Origin: Rhizobium mongolense USDA 1844
GTDB taxonomy: Bacteria; Pseudomonadota; Alphaproteobacteria; Rhizobiales; Rhizobiaceae
DNA: 64,000 nt
NCBI RefSeq assembly: GCF_000419765.1
Contig: NZ_ATTQ01000017.1
Coordinates: 1-64,000, forward strand
Direction of reading: 5' to 3'
Positions 28,699 to 37,809 of the stretch are shown one piece after another. The notes under the pieces were generated by a model. It saw only the letters and a list, made by a program, of their open reading frames with translations. It ran no database searches and was not told the DNA's origin. Position 1 is the stretch's first letter. Each line of letters opens with the position of its first letter. Both the position numbers and the translations under genes were made by a program.

Positions 28699-29931
28699 TC
28701 AGTAACCCGCTTTCTGCCGCTGGCGGCGAATATGCGGCGGCATCTCGGCATAGACGCCCTCGAAGATGTCGCGCACGGAAGGCCTGCCCCCGGCATGCAG
28801 TGTGCCGTGCTGCTCTGCCTTTCTCTGCGCCTCGATCACCTCGTCGATGATCTCGGCCTCCGCCTGAAGATGACGTTCTTCGGACCAGACGCCCCTGATG
28901 ATCAGATGCTTCTTCAGGCGAAGAACCGGATCGCCAAGCGGCCAGGCCTCAGATTCCGTCTTCGGACGATAAGCGCTCGGATCGTCCGACGTCGAATGGG
29001 CGCCGACGCGATAGGTCACATATTCGATCAGCGTCGGGCCGAGATTACGCCTGGCGCGCTCGGCTGCCCAGCAGGCAACGGCATAGACGGCGAGATAGTC
29101 GTTGCCGTCGACACGCAGCGCCGGGATCCCGAAGCCGAGACCGCGGGCAGCGAAAGTACCGGAGCCGCCGCGGGCGATGCCCTGGAACGTCGAGATCGCC
29201 CATTGATTGTTGACGATATTGAGGATCACCGGAGCTTTGTACGTGGAGGCGAAAACCAACGCGGAGTGAAAGTCGGATTCGGCTGTCGAGCCATCGCCGA
29301 TCCAGCCGGCGGCGATTTTGCTATCGTTCTTGATGGCCGACGCCATCGCCCAGCCGACTGCCTGAACATATTGCGTGGCGAGATTTCCGGAGATCGTGAA
29401 GAAACCGTGGTCCTTCGAGGAATACATGATCGGCAGCTGACGGCCGTGCAGCGGGTCGCTCTCATTCGAGTAGATCTGGTTCATCATCTCGACCATCGGA
29501 TAGTCGTCGGCGATCAACAGTCCCGCCTGGCGATAGGTCGGAAAGTTCATATCGCCCTTGCGCAACGCCTTGCGGAAGGCGCAGCTGACGGCTTCCTCCC
29601 CGAGATGCTGCATGTAGAAGGATGTCTTTCCCTGGCGTTGCGCCATCAGCATGCGGGCGTCGAAGGCCCTGAGCTTCATCATGTGGCGAAGGCCGATGAG
29701 CAGTTCGTCGTCAGAAAGCATGCCCGACCACGGGCCGACTGCCTCACCGTCGCGATTAAGTACGCGGATGATCGAATAGGCGAGCTCGCGGATGTCCTCA
29801 GGCGCGACATCCACCTCAGGTCGCGGTACCGCGCCTGCCTTGGCGATCTTGACGTTGGAAAAATCAGGCTGGCCGCCCGGACGGACGGCGGGTTCGGGGA
29901 CGTGCAAGCTCAGTTGAGCGAATTCCGTCAT
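28699..29931 (-). CDS. bkdA1: Branched-chain 2-oxoacid dehydrogenase E1 alpha
   Basis: A 410-residue thiamine-pyrophosphate subunit that decarboxylates 2-oxoisovalerate and related acids from valine, leucine and isoleucine. The TPP motif is clear: GWIGDGSTAESDFHSAL ending at VNNQWAIS. The extended N-terminus (about 1-60) and RVGAHSTSDDPSAYRP phosphorylation-loop region are typical of bacterial BkdA1. First enzyme gene of the complex, 64 bases after the acyl-CoA dehydrogenase gene. Named by family resemblance; the operon context supports it strongly. Confidence 0.93.
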   Translation of the reverse strand: MTEFAQLSLHVPEPAVRPGGQPDFSNVKIAKAGAVPRPEVDVAPEDIRELAYSIIRVLNRDGEAVGPWSGMLSDDELLIGLRHMMKLRAFDARMLMAQRQGKTSFYMQHLGEEAVSCAFRKALRKGDMNFPTYRQAGLLIADDYPMVEMMNQIYSNESDPLHGRQLPIMYSSKDHGFFTISGNLATQYVQAVGWAMASAIKNDSKIAAGWIGDGSTAESDFHSALVFASTYKAPVILNIVNNQWAISTFQGIARGGSGTFAARGLGFGIPALRVDGNDYLAVYAVACWAAERARRNLGPTLIEYVTYRVGAHSTSDDPSAYRPKTESEAWPLGDPVLRLKKHLIIRGVWSEERHLQAEAEIIDEVIEAQRKAEQHGTLHAGGRPSVRDIFEGVYAEMPPHIRRQRQKAGY

Positions 29932-29995
29932 ATGGTCTCATTCCTCCCTTTGCCGTCCGCTCCTCTCCTCCAGGAAGGGACGGCTCATCCCTGGT

Positions 29996-31123
29996 TTACA
30001 GATTGCGTGCAATCACCATGCGCTGCACATCGCTCGTTCCCTCATAAATCTGACAGATGCGGACATCCCGGTAGATCCGCTCGACCGGATAATCGGCCAT
30101 ATAGCCGTAGCCGCCATGGATCTGGATCGCGTCGGAACAGACCCGCTCTGCCATTTCGGAGGCAAAGAGCTTCGCCATCGACGCTTCCGAAAGACAGGGC
30201 AGGCCGCCTTCGCGCAATGCCGCTGCATGGAGGACGAGCTGGCGCGCGGCCTCGATCTGCGTCGCCATGTCGGCAAGGCGGAAGGCGACGGCCTGGTGCT
30301 CGATGATCGGTTTGCCAAAAGCGACACGCTCGCGCGCATAGTCTCGCGCCGCCTCATAGGCCGCGCGTGCCATGCCAACCGCCTGCGCGGCAATGCCGAT
30401 CCGCCCGCCTTCGAGATTGGCAAGCGCGATGCGGTAACCTTCCCCCTCCGCGCCGAGCCTGAGTTCGGCGGGGATGAGCATGCCGTTGAAGGCGATCTGG
30501 CAGGTATCGGTCGAATGGAGACCAAGCTTTTCTTCGACACGGATCACCTCGTAACCGGGGGTATCGGTCGGCACGATGAAGGCGGTGATACCCTTCTTGC
30601 CGGCTTCGGGATCGGTGACTGCGAAGACGATGATCATCTGGCCATTCTTGCCCGACGTGATGAACTGCTTGGCGCCGTCGAGCACATAATGATCGCCGTT
30701 GCGGCGCGCGCGGCTGCGCAGGTTTGAGGCATCGGAGCCTGCCTGCGCCTCGGTCAGTGCGAAACCTCCGATCCATTCGCCGCTCGCAAGCCTCGGCAGG
30801 AACTGCTGCTTCTGTTCTTCATTGCCGAATTTCAGGATCGGCACACAGGCAACCGAGCTATGGACGCTCATGATGGTCGAGCACGGTCCGTCGCCGGCGG
30901 CGATCTCTTCGAGCGCGGCAGCATAGGCGACAGTGCCGGTGTCGGAGCCTCCAAAGCCTTCCGGAACGAGCATGCCGAGCAGGCCGAGCTCGCCCATTTC
31001 CTTCAGTTCCTCGCGGGGGAAGGCGTGATCGCGGTCGCGGGCGGCTGCGCCCGGCGCCAGGCGCTCGCGGGCGAAATCGCGCGCGAGATCGCGAATTTGC
31101 TGCTGTAGGTCGGAAAGAATCAT
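29996..31123 (-). CDS. Acyl-CoA dehydrogenase
   Basis: A 375-residue FAD enzyme oxidising a short or branched acyl-CoA. It has the three-domain family layout: helical N-terminus, the middle beta domain with FALTEAQAGSDASNLRS, and the C-terminal helices with IYEGTSDVQRMVIARNL, whose glutamate (YEGT) is the catalytic base position of short-chain enzymes. It lies between the BCKDH genes and thiolase, so isobutyryl-, 2-methylbutyryl- or isovaleryl-CoA is the likely substrate (inference). Confidence 0.92.
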   Translation of the reverse strand: MILSDLQQQIRDLARDFARERLAPGAAARDRDHAFPREELKEMGELGLLGMLVPEGFGGSDTGTVAYAAALEEIAAGDGPCSTIMSVHSSVACVPILKFGNEEQKQQFLPRLASGEWIGGFALTEAQAGSDASNLRSRARRNGDHYVLDGAKQFITSGKNGQMIIVFAVTDPEAGKKGITAFIVPTDTPGYEVIRVEEKLGLHSTDTCQIAFNGMLIPAELRLGAEGEGYRIALANLEGGRIGIAAQAVGMARAAYEAARDYARERVAFGKPIIEHQAVAFRLADMATQIEAARQLVLHAAALREGGLPCLSEASMAKLFASEMAERVCSDAIQIHGGYGYMADYPVERIYRDVRICQIYEGTSDVQRMVIARNL

Positions 31124-31135
31124 CTGCTTCCTCCC

Positions 31136-32323
31136 TTAGTGCCGTTCGAGGGCGACTGCAGTTGCCTCGCCGCCGCCGATGCAAAGTGCGGCCATGCCGC
31201 GCCTCAGGTCGTATCGCTCAAGGGCCGCAAGCAGCGTGACAATGATACGTGCTCCCGATGCACCGATCGGATGGCCAAGCGCACAGGCGCCGCCATGCAC
31301 GTTGACCTTGTCGTGCGGCAGATGGAGATCGCGCATCGCAGCCATGGCGACGACGGCGAAAGCCTCGTTGATTTCGAAGAGATCGACTGTGTCAAACGTC
31401 CAGCCGGCGCGATCGGAAAGCTTCTCAAGAGCGCCGACCGGCGCCGTTGCAAAGAGATTGGGCGCCTGCGAATGGGTAGCCTGGGCAGTGATCGTGGCAA
31501 GCGGCTGCAATCCGCGGCGTTCGGCCTCCGAGCGGCGCATGAGGACGAGGGCGGCCGCACCATCGGAAATCGAGCTTGAATTGGCAGCGGTCACGGTTCC
31601 TCCGTCGCGGAAGGCAGGCTTCAGTGCCGGAATCTTTTCAATTTTTGCCTTGCCCGGCTGTTCGTCGCGCGCAACCGTCAGTTCGCTTTTGCCGGTCTTG
31701 ATGGTCACCGGTGTGATCTCTTCATCGAAATAGCCGGCCTCGATCGCCTTTTGCGCCCGCGTCAGCGAGGCGATCGCATAGCTATCCTGTGCGGCGCGTG
31801 TGAATTGATAGGCCTCGGCGCAGTCTTCCGCGAAAGTGCCCATCAAACGTCCCTTGTCATAAGCATCCTCAAGCCCGTCGAGGAACATATGATCGACAAC
31901 GCGCCCGTGGCCGAGCCGGTAGCCGCTACGTGCCCGATCGAGGAGATAGGGCGCATTCGTCATGCTTTCCATGCCGCCGGCGACGGTGATCGAAGCACTT
32001 CCTGCGGCAATGAGGTCATGAGCAATCATCGTCGCTTTCATGCCGGAGCCGCACATCTTGTTAACGGTGCTGGCGCCGGTCGAAAAGGCAAGGCCAGCGC
32101 CGATGGCCGCCTGCCTCGCCGGCGCCTGGCCCTGGCCGGCCGGCAGCACGCAGCCGAACATCACTTCATCAACAGCCCCGGCCTCGACGCGGCTGCGTTC
32201 AAGTGCGGCCCGTATTGCGGCAGCTCCGAGCGCGGGCGCCGTAGCATCCTTGAGCTCGCCCTGAAATCCGCCGATCGGGGTGCGTGCCGAGCCGACAATC
32301 ACGACAGGATCCTGCAATGGCAT
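31136..32323 (-). CDS. Acetyl-CoA acyltransferase (thiolase)
   Basis: A 395-residue degradative or biosynthetic thiolase cleaving a 3-oxoacyl-CoA. The nucleophile cysteine is in NKMCGSGMKA (about residue 90), the catalytic histidine in GGACALGHPIGASGAR and the second cysteine in ALCIGGGEA. The 12-base gap to the acyl-CoA dehydrogenase gene indicates one transcript. In this operon 2-methylacetoacetyl-CoA from isoleucine is the best-fitting substrate, but acetoacetyl-CoA is possible. Confidence 0.93.
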   Translation of the reverse strand: MPLQDPVVIVGSARTPIGGFQGELKDATAPALGAAAIRAALERSRVEAGAVDEVMFGCVLPAGQGQAPARQAAIGAGLAFSTGASTVNKMCGSGMKATMIAHDLIAAGSASITVAGGMESMTNAPYLLDRARSGYRLGHGRVVDHMFLDGLEDAYDKGRLMGTFAEDCAEAYQFTRAAQDSYAIASLTRAQKAIEAGYFDEEITPVTIKTGKSELTVARDEQPGKAKIEKIPALKPAFRDGGTVTAANSSSISDGAAALVLMRRSEAERRGLQPLATITAQATHSQAPNLFATAPVGALEKLSDRAGWTFDTVDLFEINEAFAVVAMAAMRDLHLPHDKVNVHGGACALGHPIGASGARIIVTLLAALERYDLRRGMAALCIGGGEATAVALERH

Positions 32324-32344
32324 TTTACTCCTCCCTGACAGCGC

Positions 32345-33112
32345 CTAACGCGCGCCCATCCGCAATGCGCCGTCGAGGCGAATGACCTCGCCGTTTAGCA
32401 TGCTGTTTTCACATATATGGCGCACCAGAGCGGCGAATTCAGCAGGCCGGCCGAGCCGCGGCGGGAAGGGCACACTCCTGCCGAGTGATTCGCGAACCTC
32501 AGGCGGCATGCCTGCCATCATCGGTGTTTCGAAGATGCCGGGAGCGATTGACACGACGCGAATACCGTGGCGGGCAAGCTCGCGGGCAATCGGCAGCGTC
32601 ATGGCGGCCACACCACCCTTGGAGGCGGAATAGGCCGCCTGGCCGATCTGGCCGTCGAAGGCGGCAACCGAGGCGGTATTGATGATGACGCCACGCTCGC
32701 CTTCGCCATCCGGCTCCTGTTGCTGAATGGCGGACGCGGCGAGGCGGGTCATGTTGAAGGTGCCGATCAGATTGATGCCGATCGCGCGCGAAAAGCTCTC
32801 GAGCCGATGCGGCCCATCGCGTCCAATGACCTTTTCGGCCGGGGCAATACCGGCGCAGTTGACGAGCCCACGCAGGCCACCGAAGGTATCGAGCGCAGCG
32901 GCGACAACGCGCGCACCATCTTCCTCGCTGGTCACGTCGGCACACAGGTATGAAACCTGCGCGCCGAGCTCTGCGGCGACCATCTCACCTGCCTCTTCAT
33001 TAAGATCCGCAATGACGACGCACGCCCCGTCTTCGACCAGCATCCGCACGGTTGCTGCGCCGAGACCGGACCCGCCGCCTGTGACGATGAAGGTTCCTCC
33101 ACGAATCAGCAT
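32345..33112 (-). CDS. 3-hydroxyacyl-CoA dehydrogenase-like SDR (HSD17B10 type)
   Basis: A 255-residue short-chain dehydrogenase: TGGGSGLGAA near the start, NCAGIAPA, a catalytic YSASK, and the C-terminus NGEVIRLDGALRMGAR. The GIAPAEKVIGRDGPH and GVIINTASVAAFDGQIGQAAYSASKGG segments match the type II 3-hydroxyacyl-CoA / 2-methyl-3-hydroxybutyryl-CoA dehydrogenases. First gene of the operon, divergent from an AraC regulator. This fits the isoleucine branch; an enoyl-CoA hydratase for the intervening step is absent. Confidence 0.9.
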   Translation of the reverse strand: MLIRGGTFIVTGGGSGLGAATVRMLVEDGACVVIADLNEEAGEMVAAELGAQVSYLCADVTSEEDGARVVAAALDTFGGLRGLVNCAGIAPAEKVIGRDGPHRLESFSRAIGINLIGTFNMTRLAASAIQQQEPDGEGERGVIINTASVAAFDGQIGQAAYSASKGGVAAMTLPIARELARHGIRVVSIAPGIFETPMMAGMPPEVRESLGRSVPFPPRLGRPAEFAALVRHICENSMLNGEVIRLDGALRMGAR

Positions 33113-33256
33113 GGATCATCTCCCACAGCCCTACGATGCTCCTCTCATGTAGCGCCCAGCCAGAATAGCACGGACTTTATGTCGTCCCACTATTGCAAGC
33201 GATGACGGAACTGCTTCATATTTTTGGACAATTTTACCACACGAAGAGGGAAGGGG

Positions 33257-34315
33257 ATGACTGAACTCGAAAGGCGCATGATCGCACCGGGATTCGTCGA
33301 AGAGGCACTCGAAAGCCTGCGCCGGATGGGAAAACCGACAGCCCCGCTCATTGCTGCGCTCGGACTGCCTCAGCGTGTGGATCAGCCGATATCGGCCGAG
33401 CGCTATGGTGCACTGTGGCTCGCGATTGCGGCCGAGCTCGATGACGAATTCTTCGGAATGGGCGGAAGGCCGATGCGCAGCGGAAGCTTCACGCTGCTCT
33501 GCCACTGCGTGCTGCACGCACGAAGCCTCGGCCAGGCGTTACGCCGGGCACTGCGCTTTCTCAATGTCGTCCTGGAGGATCCGCGCGGCGAACTGGTCGT
33601 CCGTGACGGCCTGGCTGAGATCGAGCTTGCGGACGCCGGCGGGCCTCGCTCGGCTTTCGCCTATCGCACCTACTGGATCATTTTGCATGGTATCACCTGC
33701 TGGCTGGTGGGCCGCCGGATCCCCATCCGGCTCGTCGATTTCCGCTGTGATGAGCCAAAACAGGGAGCCGATTACCGGCTCTTCTTCGGTGCCCCCGTCG
33801 GATTCTCTCAACCCGTCAGCCGGCTGGGTTTCGACAGTGCCATGCTGGACCTGCCGGTTTCGCGGACCGAGCAGGCACTAAAACAGTTCCTGCGTGGCGC
33901 ACCGGCGAACATCCTCGTGCGCTATCGCTATGATGCCGGGCTCGCTTCCAGCGTCCGCCGGAGACTGAGCAGGCTGCCGCCGGCTGCCTGGTCGAATTTC
34001 GTGGACCTTGCGTCCGACCTGCGCATGCCGGCTTCCACCCTGCGTCATCGCCTGAGTGACGAAGGGCAGAGCTATGCCGGCATCAAGGATGATATCCGCC
34101 GCGATATGGCCGTCGACATGCTGCTCAATACGCCAAAGACGATCGGCGACATTGCCACACAACTCGGCTATTCCGAACCCAGCGCATTTTTCCGGGCCTT
34201 CCGCAAATGGATGTCGACGAGCCCGGATGCTTTCCGCCGGGAAAGCAGGCAAGCGGTGCAGACGATTAACACGCCGGCCCCTGGCTCCGCCATCAGCAAA
34301 CCAAGATCGCCCTGA
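33257..34315 (+). CDS. AraC-family regulator of the branched-chain catabolic operon
   Basis: A 352-residue regulator with an N-terminal OruR/ArgR-like ligand domain (about 1-200) and a C-terminal double helix-turn-helix (about 240-330, DMLLNTPKTIGDIATQLGYSEPSAFFRAFRKW). The ATG at 33257 is chosen over a TTG 33 bases upstream because GAGGGAAGG sits directly before it. Divergent from the SDR gene, so the likely activator of that operon. Its 3' end overlaps the convergent glycerate kinase gene by 23 bases. Confidence 0.88.
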   Translation: MTELERRMIAPGFVEEALESLRRMGKPTAPLIAALGLPQRVDQPISAERYGALWLAIAAELDDEFFGMGGRPMRSGSFTLLCHCVLHARSLGQALRRALRFLNVVLEDPRGELVVRDGLAEIELADAGGPRSAFAYRTYWIILHGITCWLVGRRIPIRLVDFRCDEPKQGADYRLFFGAPVGFSQPVSRLGFDSAMLDLPVSRTEQALKQFLRGAPANILVRYRYDAGLASSVRRRLSRLPPAAWSNFVDLASDLRMPASTLRHRLSDEGQSYAGIKDDIRRDMAVDMLLNTPKTIGDIATQLGYSEPSAFFRAFRKWMSTSPDAFRRESRQAVQTINTPAPGSAISKPRSP

Positions 34316-35555
34316 AATCGTTGACGTTGGTGCCTGTCGGGCCAGTCTCGAAGAGGTCGCCGATAGCCTGGAAGGCCGAATAGCTGTCATTGCCATCAAG
34401 CAGGCGGCGGGGATCGAGGCCGCCTTCGCGCAGGCGCCTGACGGTGGTGCCGTCGGCAAATGCGCCGGCGTTGTCTTCCGAGCCGTCGATACCGTCGGTG
34501 TCGGCTGCCAGGAGATGGATGTCGTGTCCGTCGATTGCGAGTGCGGCGGCAAGCGCAAATTCCCCGTTGCGCCCGCCCCTGCCGCCTTTGGCGCGCAGTG
34601 TCACGGTGGTCTCGCCGCCCGAAAGAATGACCGCTGGCTTTTCGAACGGTCGGTTGCGGCCAAGCACCTCACGGGCGATTGCCGCGTGCACCAGTGCAGC
34701 ATCACGGGATTCTCCCTCGATCGAATCCGACAAGATCACGGGGGTGATGCCATTGGACTTCGCCAGTTGAGCGGCGGCCTCGAGCGACACGCCAGCCGAA
34801 GCGATGATGTGATGTTCGTGTCCGGCAAAGATCGGATCGTCCGGAAGGGGAGCGTCTGCGGCCGGTGAGCCCAGGTGGTCGAGCGCTGCCTTCGGAAGCT
34901 GCAGGCCATATTGCCGGACGATCTCGATAGCCTCATGCCGGGTGGAGCGATCGGGAACGGTGGGACCTGAGGCGACATGGGCGGGATTGTCTCCCGGGAT
35001 ATCCGAGACGATCAGGCTGACGACGCGCGCTTTCGTGGCCGCCGCGAGCCGCCCGCCCTTGATGGTGGACAGATGCTTGCGCACGACGTTCATCGCCGAG
35101 ATCGGCGCTCCGGAGGCCAGCAGCATTTCATTAAGCGCGATTTCATCATCGAGTGTCAGGCCTGCGGGTGGTGCGGGCAGAAGGGCCGAGCCGCCGCCGC
35201 AAATCAGCGCAATCACCAGATCCTCCGGCCCCAGATCCTTTACCGTCTGGACCAGACGCTTCGATGCGGAAAGACCTGCGGCATCCGGCACCGGATGGGC
35301 GGCTTCGATGATGTCGATCTTCTGTGTTTCGCAGCCATAGCCGTAGCGCGTCACGACCACGCCAGCAAGCGGCGCGTCCCAGACGCTTTCAAACGCGCGA
35401 GCCATTTGTGCTGCTCCCTTGCCCGCGCCGATCACGACCGTTCGGCCTTTTGGCTTCGCAGGCAGATGCGCCTTGATACCCGACAAGGGATCGGCGGCAC
35501 GGACAGCGGCGTAAAACAAGGACGTCAAAAAGTTGCGGGGCGATGAAACAATCAC
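34293..35555 (-). CDS. ttuD: Glycerate 2-kinase (TtuD/MOFRL family)
   Basis: A 420-residue enzyme of the family once annotated as hydroxypyruvate reductase, phosphorylating D-glycerate at C2. Hallmarks are VVIGAGKGAAQMARAFE, CGGGSALLPAPPAGLTL, SDIPGDNPAHVASGPTVPD, LSGGETTVT and the MOFRL-type TDGIDGSEDNAGAF. No in-frame ATG exists near the start. GTG at 35555 gives the expected N-terminus before NFLTSLFYAAVRAADP; a TTG at 35612 is an alternative. A single gene, convergent with the AraC gene. Confidence 0.92.
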   Translation of the reverse strand: MIVSSPRNFLTSLFYAAVRAADPLSGIKAHLPAKPKGRTVVIGAGKGAAQMARAFESVWDAPLAGVVVTRYGYGCETQKIDIIEAAHPVPDAAGLSASKRLVQTVKDLGPEDLVIALICGGGSALLPAPPAGLTLDDEIALNEMLLASGAPISAMNVVRKHLSTIKGGRLAAATKARVVSLIVSDIPGDNPAHVASGPTVPDRSTRHEAIEIVRQYGLQLPKAALDHLGSPAADAPLPDDPIFAGHEHHIIASAGVSLEAAAQLAKSNGITPVILSDSIEGESRDAALVHAAIAREVLGRNRPFEKPAVILSGGETTVTLRAKGGRGGRNGEFALAAALAIDGHDIHLLAADTDGIDGSEDNAGAFADGTTVRRLREGGLDPRRLLDGNDSYSAFQAIGDLFETGPTGTNVNDFRAILVC

Positions 35556-35699
35556 AGGAAAATCTTTCGAAACTGCATCGCCGGCCAGCTCTTGCGCCCG
35601 GCATCTCTTCAAGCTGCAGCTTCCAAGAGATTAACAGCTTAGGCAAGGCAGGTTTGGCCAGTTTTGTGTATTCGCGTCATCGACGAGGCCAAGCGGCGC

Positions 35700-35772
35700 G
35701 CGAGACTGGTATTGGTGACGCCGAGGGTCCGAAAGACGGTCTTTTGTGGGTTCGACTCCCACTCTTCCGCCC
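35700..35772 (+). other. tRNA-like remnant
   Basis: A perfect T-arm, GTGGG-TTCGACT-CCCAC, occupies 35746-35762 and is followed by TCTTCCGCC, as at a tRNA 3' end. About 45 bases upstream, GGTATTGGTGACGCC resembles a tRNA-Leu D-loop. A matching 5' acceptor strand (CGGAAGA) is missing and no clean anticodon stem forms, so this looks like a decayed tRNA or an old attachment-site remnant, not a working gene. Found in the 300-base gap between ttuD and the next AraC gene. Confidence 0.4.
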
Positions 35773-35855
35773 CCGTCGGGCCGACTCCGGAGGCTACCGA
35801 TAACCGGTATAAGTGCTTCATCCGGTGAACGCGTTGGGCACGTTCTTGCGTGCCG

Positions 35856-36713
35856 TCAGAGGCGGATGGCCGACGGGCTCGTGCCGAATTTCGCCTTGAA
35901 GCTTGCGGCGAAATGCGCCGGTGTCGAGAATCCGCAGGCAGCGGCGATTTCGGTGATGCTGACCTTGCCGGCTCGGACGATTTCGTAAGCCACCGCAAGC
36001 CGCCGCTCCTGCACGAAACGGTGAGGCGTCTGGCCCGTGGTCACTTTGAACATCCGGGCGAAGTGATAGGAGCTGAGGCCCGCCTCCGCGGCAAGCCGGT
36101 CGAGGCTGAGGTCGCCAGCGAGATCGGCATCGATCAATTGTGTAATGCGTTTCAAATTATGGGGCGAAAGCCCGCCCTGGAGCACGAAGTTGCTGGATCG
36201 CACCGGACCGTTCTTGCGCAGCACTTCAAGCAAGATGAGATCAGCTGCCTGGGCAAGCAAAAGGCGGTTGGTGCTTTCCGACCAATCATTCGGCAGGATC
36301 GCCCGGTTGATGATGTCCGCAACGAAGCCGTCGGAGAAGAAACTCAAGTCGGGAAGCGTCAAGGTTCGGCTGTCGCGATCGAAGACTTCGCCGGCCAGCC
36401 GCTGGAACCGGCTCTGAGAGATGTAGATATGACAGAAATAGACGTCGCGGAGGACGTGCCAGGCGCTGTCACCATCTGCCGGTAGCAGACAGAGCGCTCC
36501 CGACGAGCCTACCCCAGACTGCCCGCTGTCCATGCGGCGCACGGCACCATCGAGATAAAGGCTAACGGTGTGGTGCCCGGGATCGCGATAGGAAAGGCGG
36601 CTGTTGGCGAAGTTTCGCCATTGCGCAATCGTCAGGCCGCCGCCGAGATCAACCTGCCGCAGCAGCTTGGCGCCCACACCTTCCAAAGCGGATGAAATCG
36701 ATCCCGTTTGCAT
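35856..36713 (-). CDS. AraC-family transcriptional regulator
   Basis: A 285-residue regulator with a poorly conserved N-terminal sensing region and a standard C-terminal AraC domain (about 185-285): LSLDRLAAEAGLSSYHFARMFK for the first helix-turn-helix and ITEIAAACGFSTPAHFAASFK for the second. It is divergent from an EamA permease gene with 149 bases between, so control of that exporter is plausible. No effector can be inferred. Confidence 0.9.
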   Translation of the reverse strand: MQTGSISSALEGVGAKLLRQVDLGGGLTIAQWRNFANSRLSYRDPGHHTVSLYLDGAVRRMDSGQSGVGSSGALCLLPADGDSAWHVLRDVYFCHIYISQSRFQRLAGEVFDRDSRTLTLPDLSFFSDGFVADIINRAILPNDWSESTNRLLLAQAADLILLEVLRKNGPVRSSNFVLQGGLSPHNLKRITQLIDADLAGDLSLDRLAAEAGLSSYHFARMFKVTTGQTPHRFVQERRLAVAYEIVRAGKVSITEIAAACGFSTPAHFAASFKAKFGTSPSAIRL

Positions 36714-36862
36714 GCTTTCTCATAAGGCCGCGGCGGCATCTCCTGCAACTGGGTGCTGCCGAAGACCGCAAGATTTCGATAGTCGCGCAAGTCTATGATA
36801 GCGGCAGGTGGTGCAGCGCCATAGAAGACGCCGTTCAATGCCTCCGACAGGAAAGACAGCTC

Positions 36863-37765
36863 ATGGCGCCGCTTCTCTTCGTTCTCACCGTCCTTATCTG
36901 GGGCACCACGTGGTTTGCGATCAAGCTGCAGGTCGGCATTGTGCCCGCGGAGGTTTCGATCCTCTACCGTTTCGCGCTCGCAGCCATTGTGCTGCTTGGA
37001 TTGCTGGCGCTGCGCCGGCGCCTGCCGCAACCGCCATTGAAGCATTGGCTGACAGTCGGCGCTCAGGGCCTTTGCCTGTTCTGCTGCAATTTTCTCTGCT
37101 TCTATTATGCCGCCGGCATGCTGCCGAGCGGCATCGTCTCGGTCGTTTTTGCAATGGCAACCCTATTTAACGCGGCGAACGGCTGGCTCCTTCAAGGAAA
37201 TCGCCCGAGCGGCCGTGTGATGCTGGCAGGCGCCGTTGGGCTCGTCGGCCTGATGCTTCTTTTTGCAGATGAGATGCGCGCGCTCCACACCACGCCTCAG
37301 GGTGGACTTGGCCTTTTGCTGGCACTTGCCGGCACCTATTGCTTCTCGCTCGGCAATTTCCTCTCCGCTCGCCATCAAAGGCTGGGGCTCGATCTTTCGT
37401 CGACGACGGCCTATGCGATGGTCTGCGGCGTGGCGGCGCTGGGCGCCATTGTACTTGTCCGAGGCCTGCCTCTTACTTTCGATCCATCGCCGGTCTATAC
37501 GGGCGCGCTGCTCTATCTTGCGATCCCGGGAAGCGTCGTCGGCTTCCTCGCCTATCTGGCGCTCGTTGGTCGATGGGGGCCGGCGCGCGCCTCCTACGCG
37601 ACAGTGCTGTTTCCGCTCGTCGCCTTAACGGTCTCGACACTCTTTGAAGGCTACGTCTGGACCGCCGAGGCCGTGCTCGGCCTCATCTTCGCGCTTGGCG
37701 GCAACGTCATCATGTTCGGCAGGCCCATCAGGCTGCAGCGAGCCGCCCCAGCAAGCCCGACGTGA
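36863..37765 (+). CDS. EamA/DMT-superfamily permease
   Basis: A 300-residue inner-membrane protein of about ten helices made of two EamA repeats, opening MAPLLFVLTVLIWGTTWFAIK, which is typical of RhaT/YdcZ-like metabolite exporters. The ATG at 36863 is preferred over in-frame codons upstream because it begins the first helix and follows an AGGAAAG site. Divergent from an AraC regulator; likely an exporter of amino acids or metabolites, substrate unknown. Confidence 0.9.
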   Translation: MAPLLFVLTVLIWGTTWFAIKLQVGIVPAEVSILYRFALAAIVLLGLLALRRRLPQPPLKHWLTVGAQGLCLFCCNFLCFYYAAGMLPSGIVSVVFAMATLFNAANGWLLQGNRPSGRVMLAGAVGLVGLMLLFADEMRALHTTPQGGLGLLLALAGTYCFSLGNFLSARHQRLGLDLSSTTAYAMVCGVAALGAIVLVRGLPLTFDPSPVYTGALLYLAIPGSVVGFLAYLALVGRWGPARASYATVLFPLVALTVSTLFEGYVWTAEAVLGLIFALGGNVIMFGRPIRLQRAAPASPT

Positions 37766-37809
37766 GTGTTGGATCTGGCAGGCGGTACTGCCGCAAATAA
37801 ATCCGCAAT

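Noticed and set aside
28657..30306. A 549-codon open frame on the plus strand opposite the E1 alpha gene
   Set aside because: Antisense shadow of bkdA1 and of the end of the acyl-CoA dehydrogenase gene; low-complexity Arg-rich translation without family features.
35700..35772. An intact tRNA gene (tRNA-Leu or tRNA-Sec)
   Set aside because: Only the T-arm and 3' end are convincing; the acceptor and anticodon stems do not form, so it is listed as a remnant.
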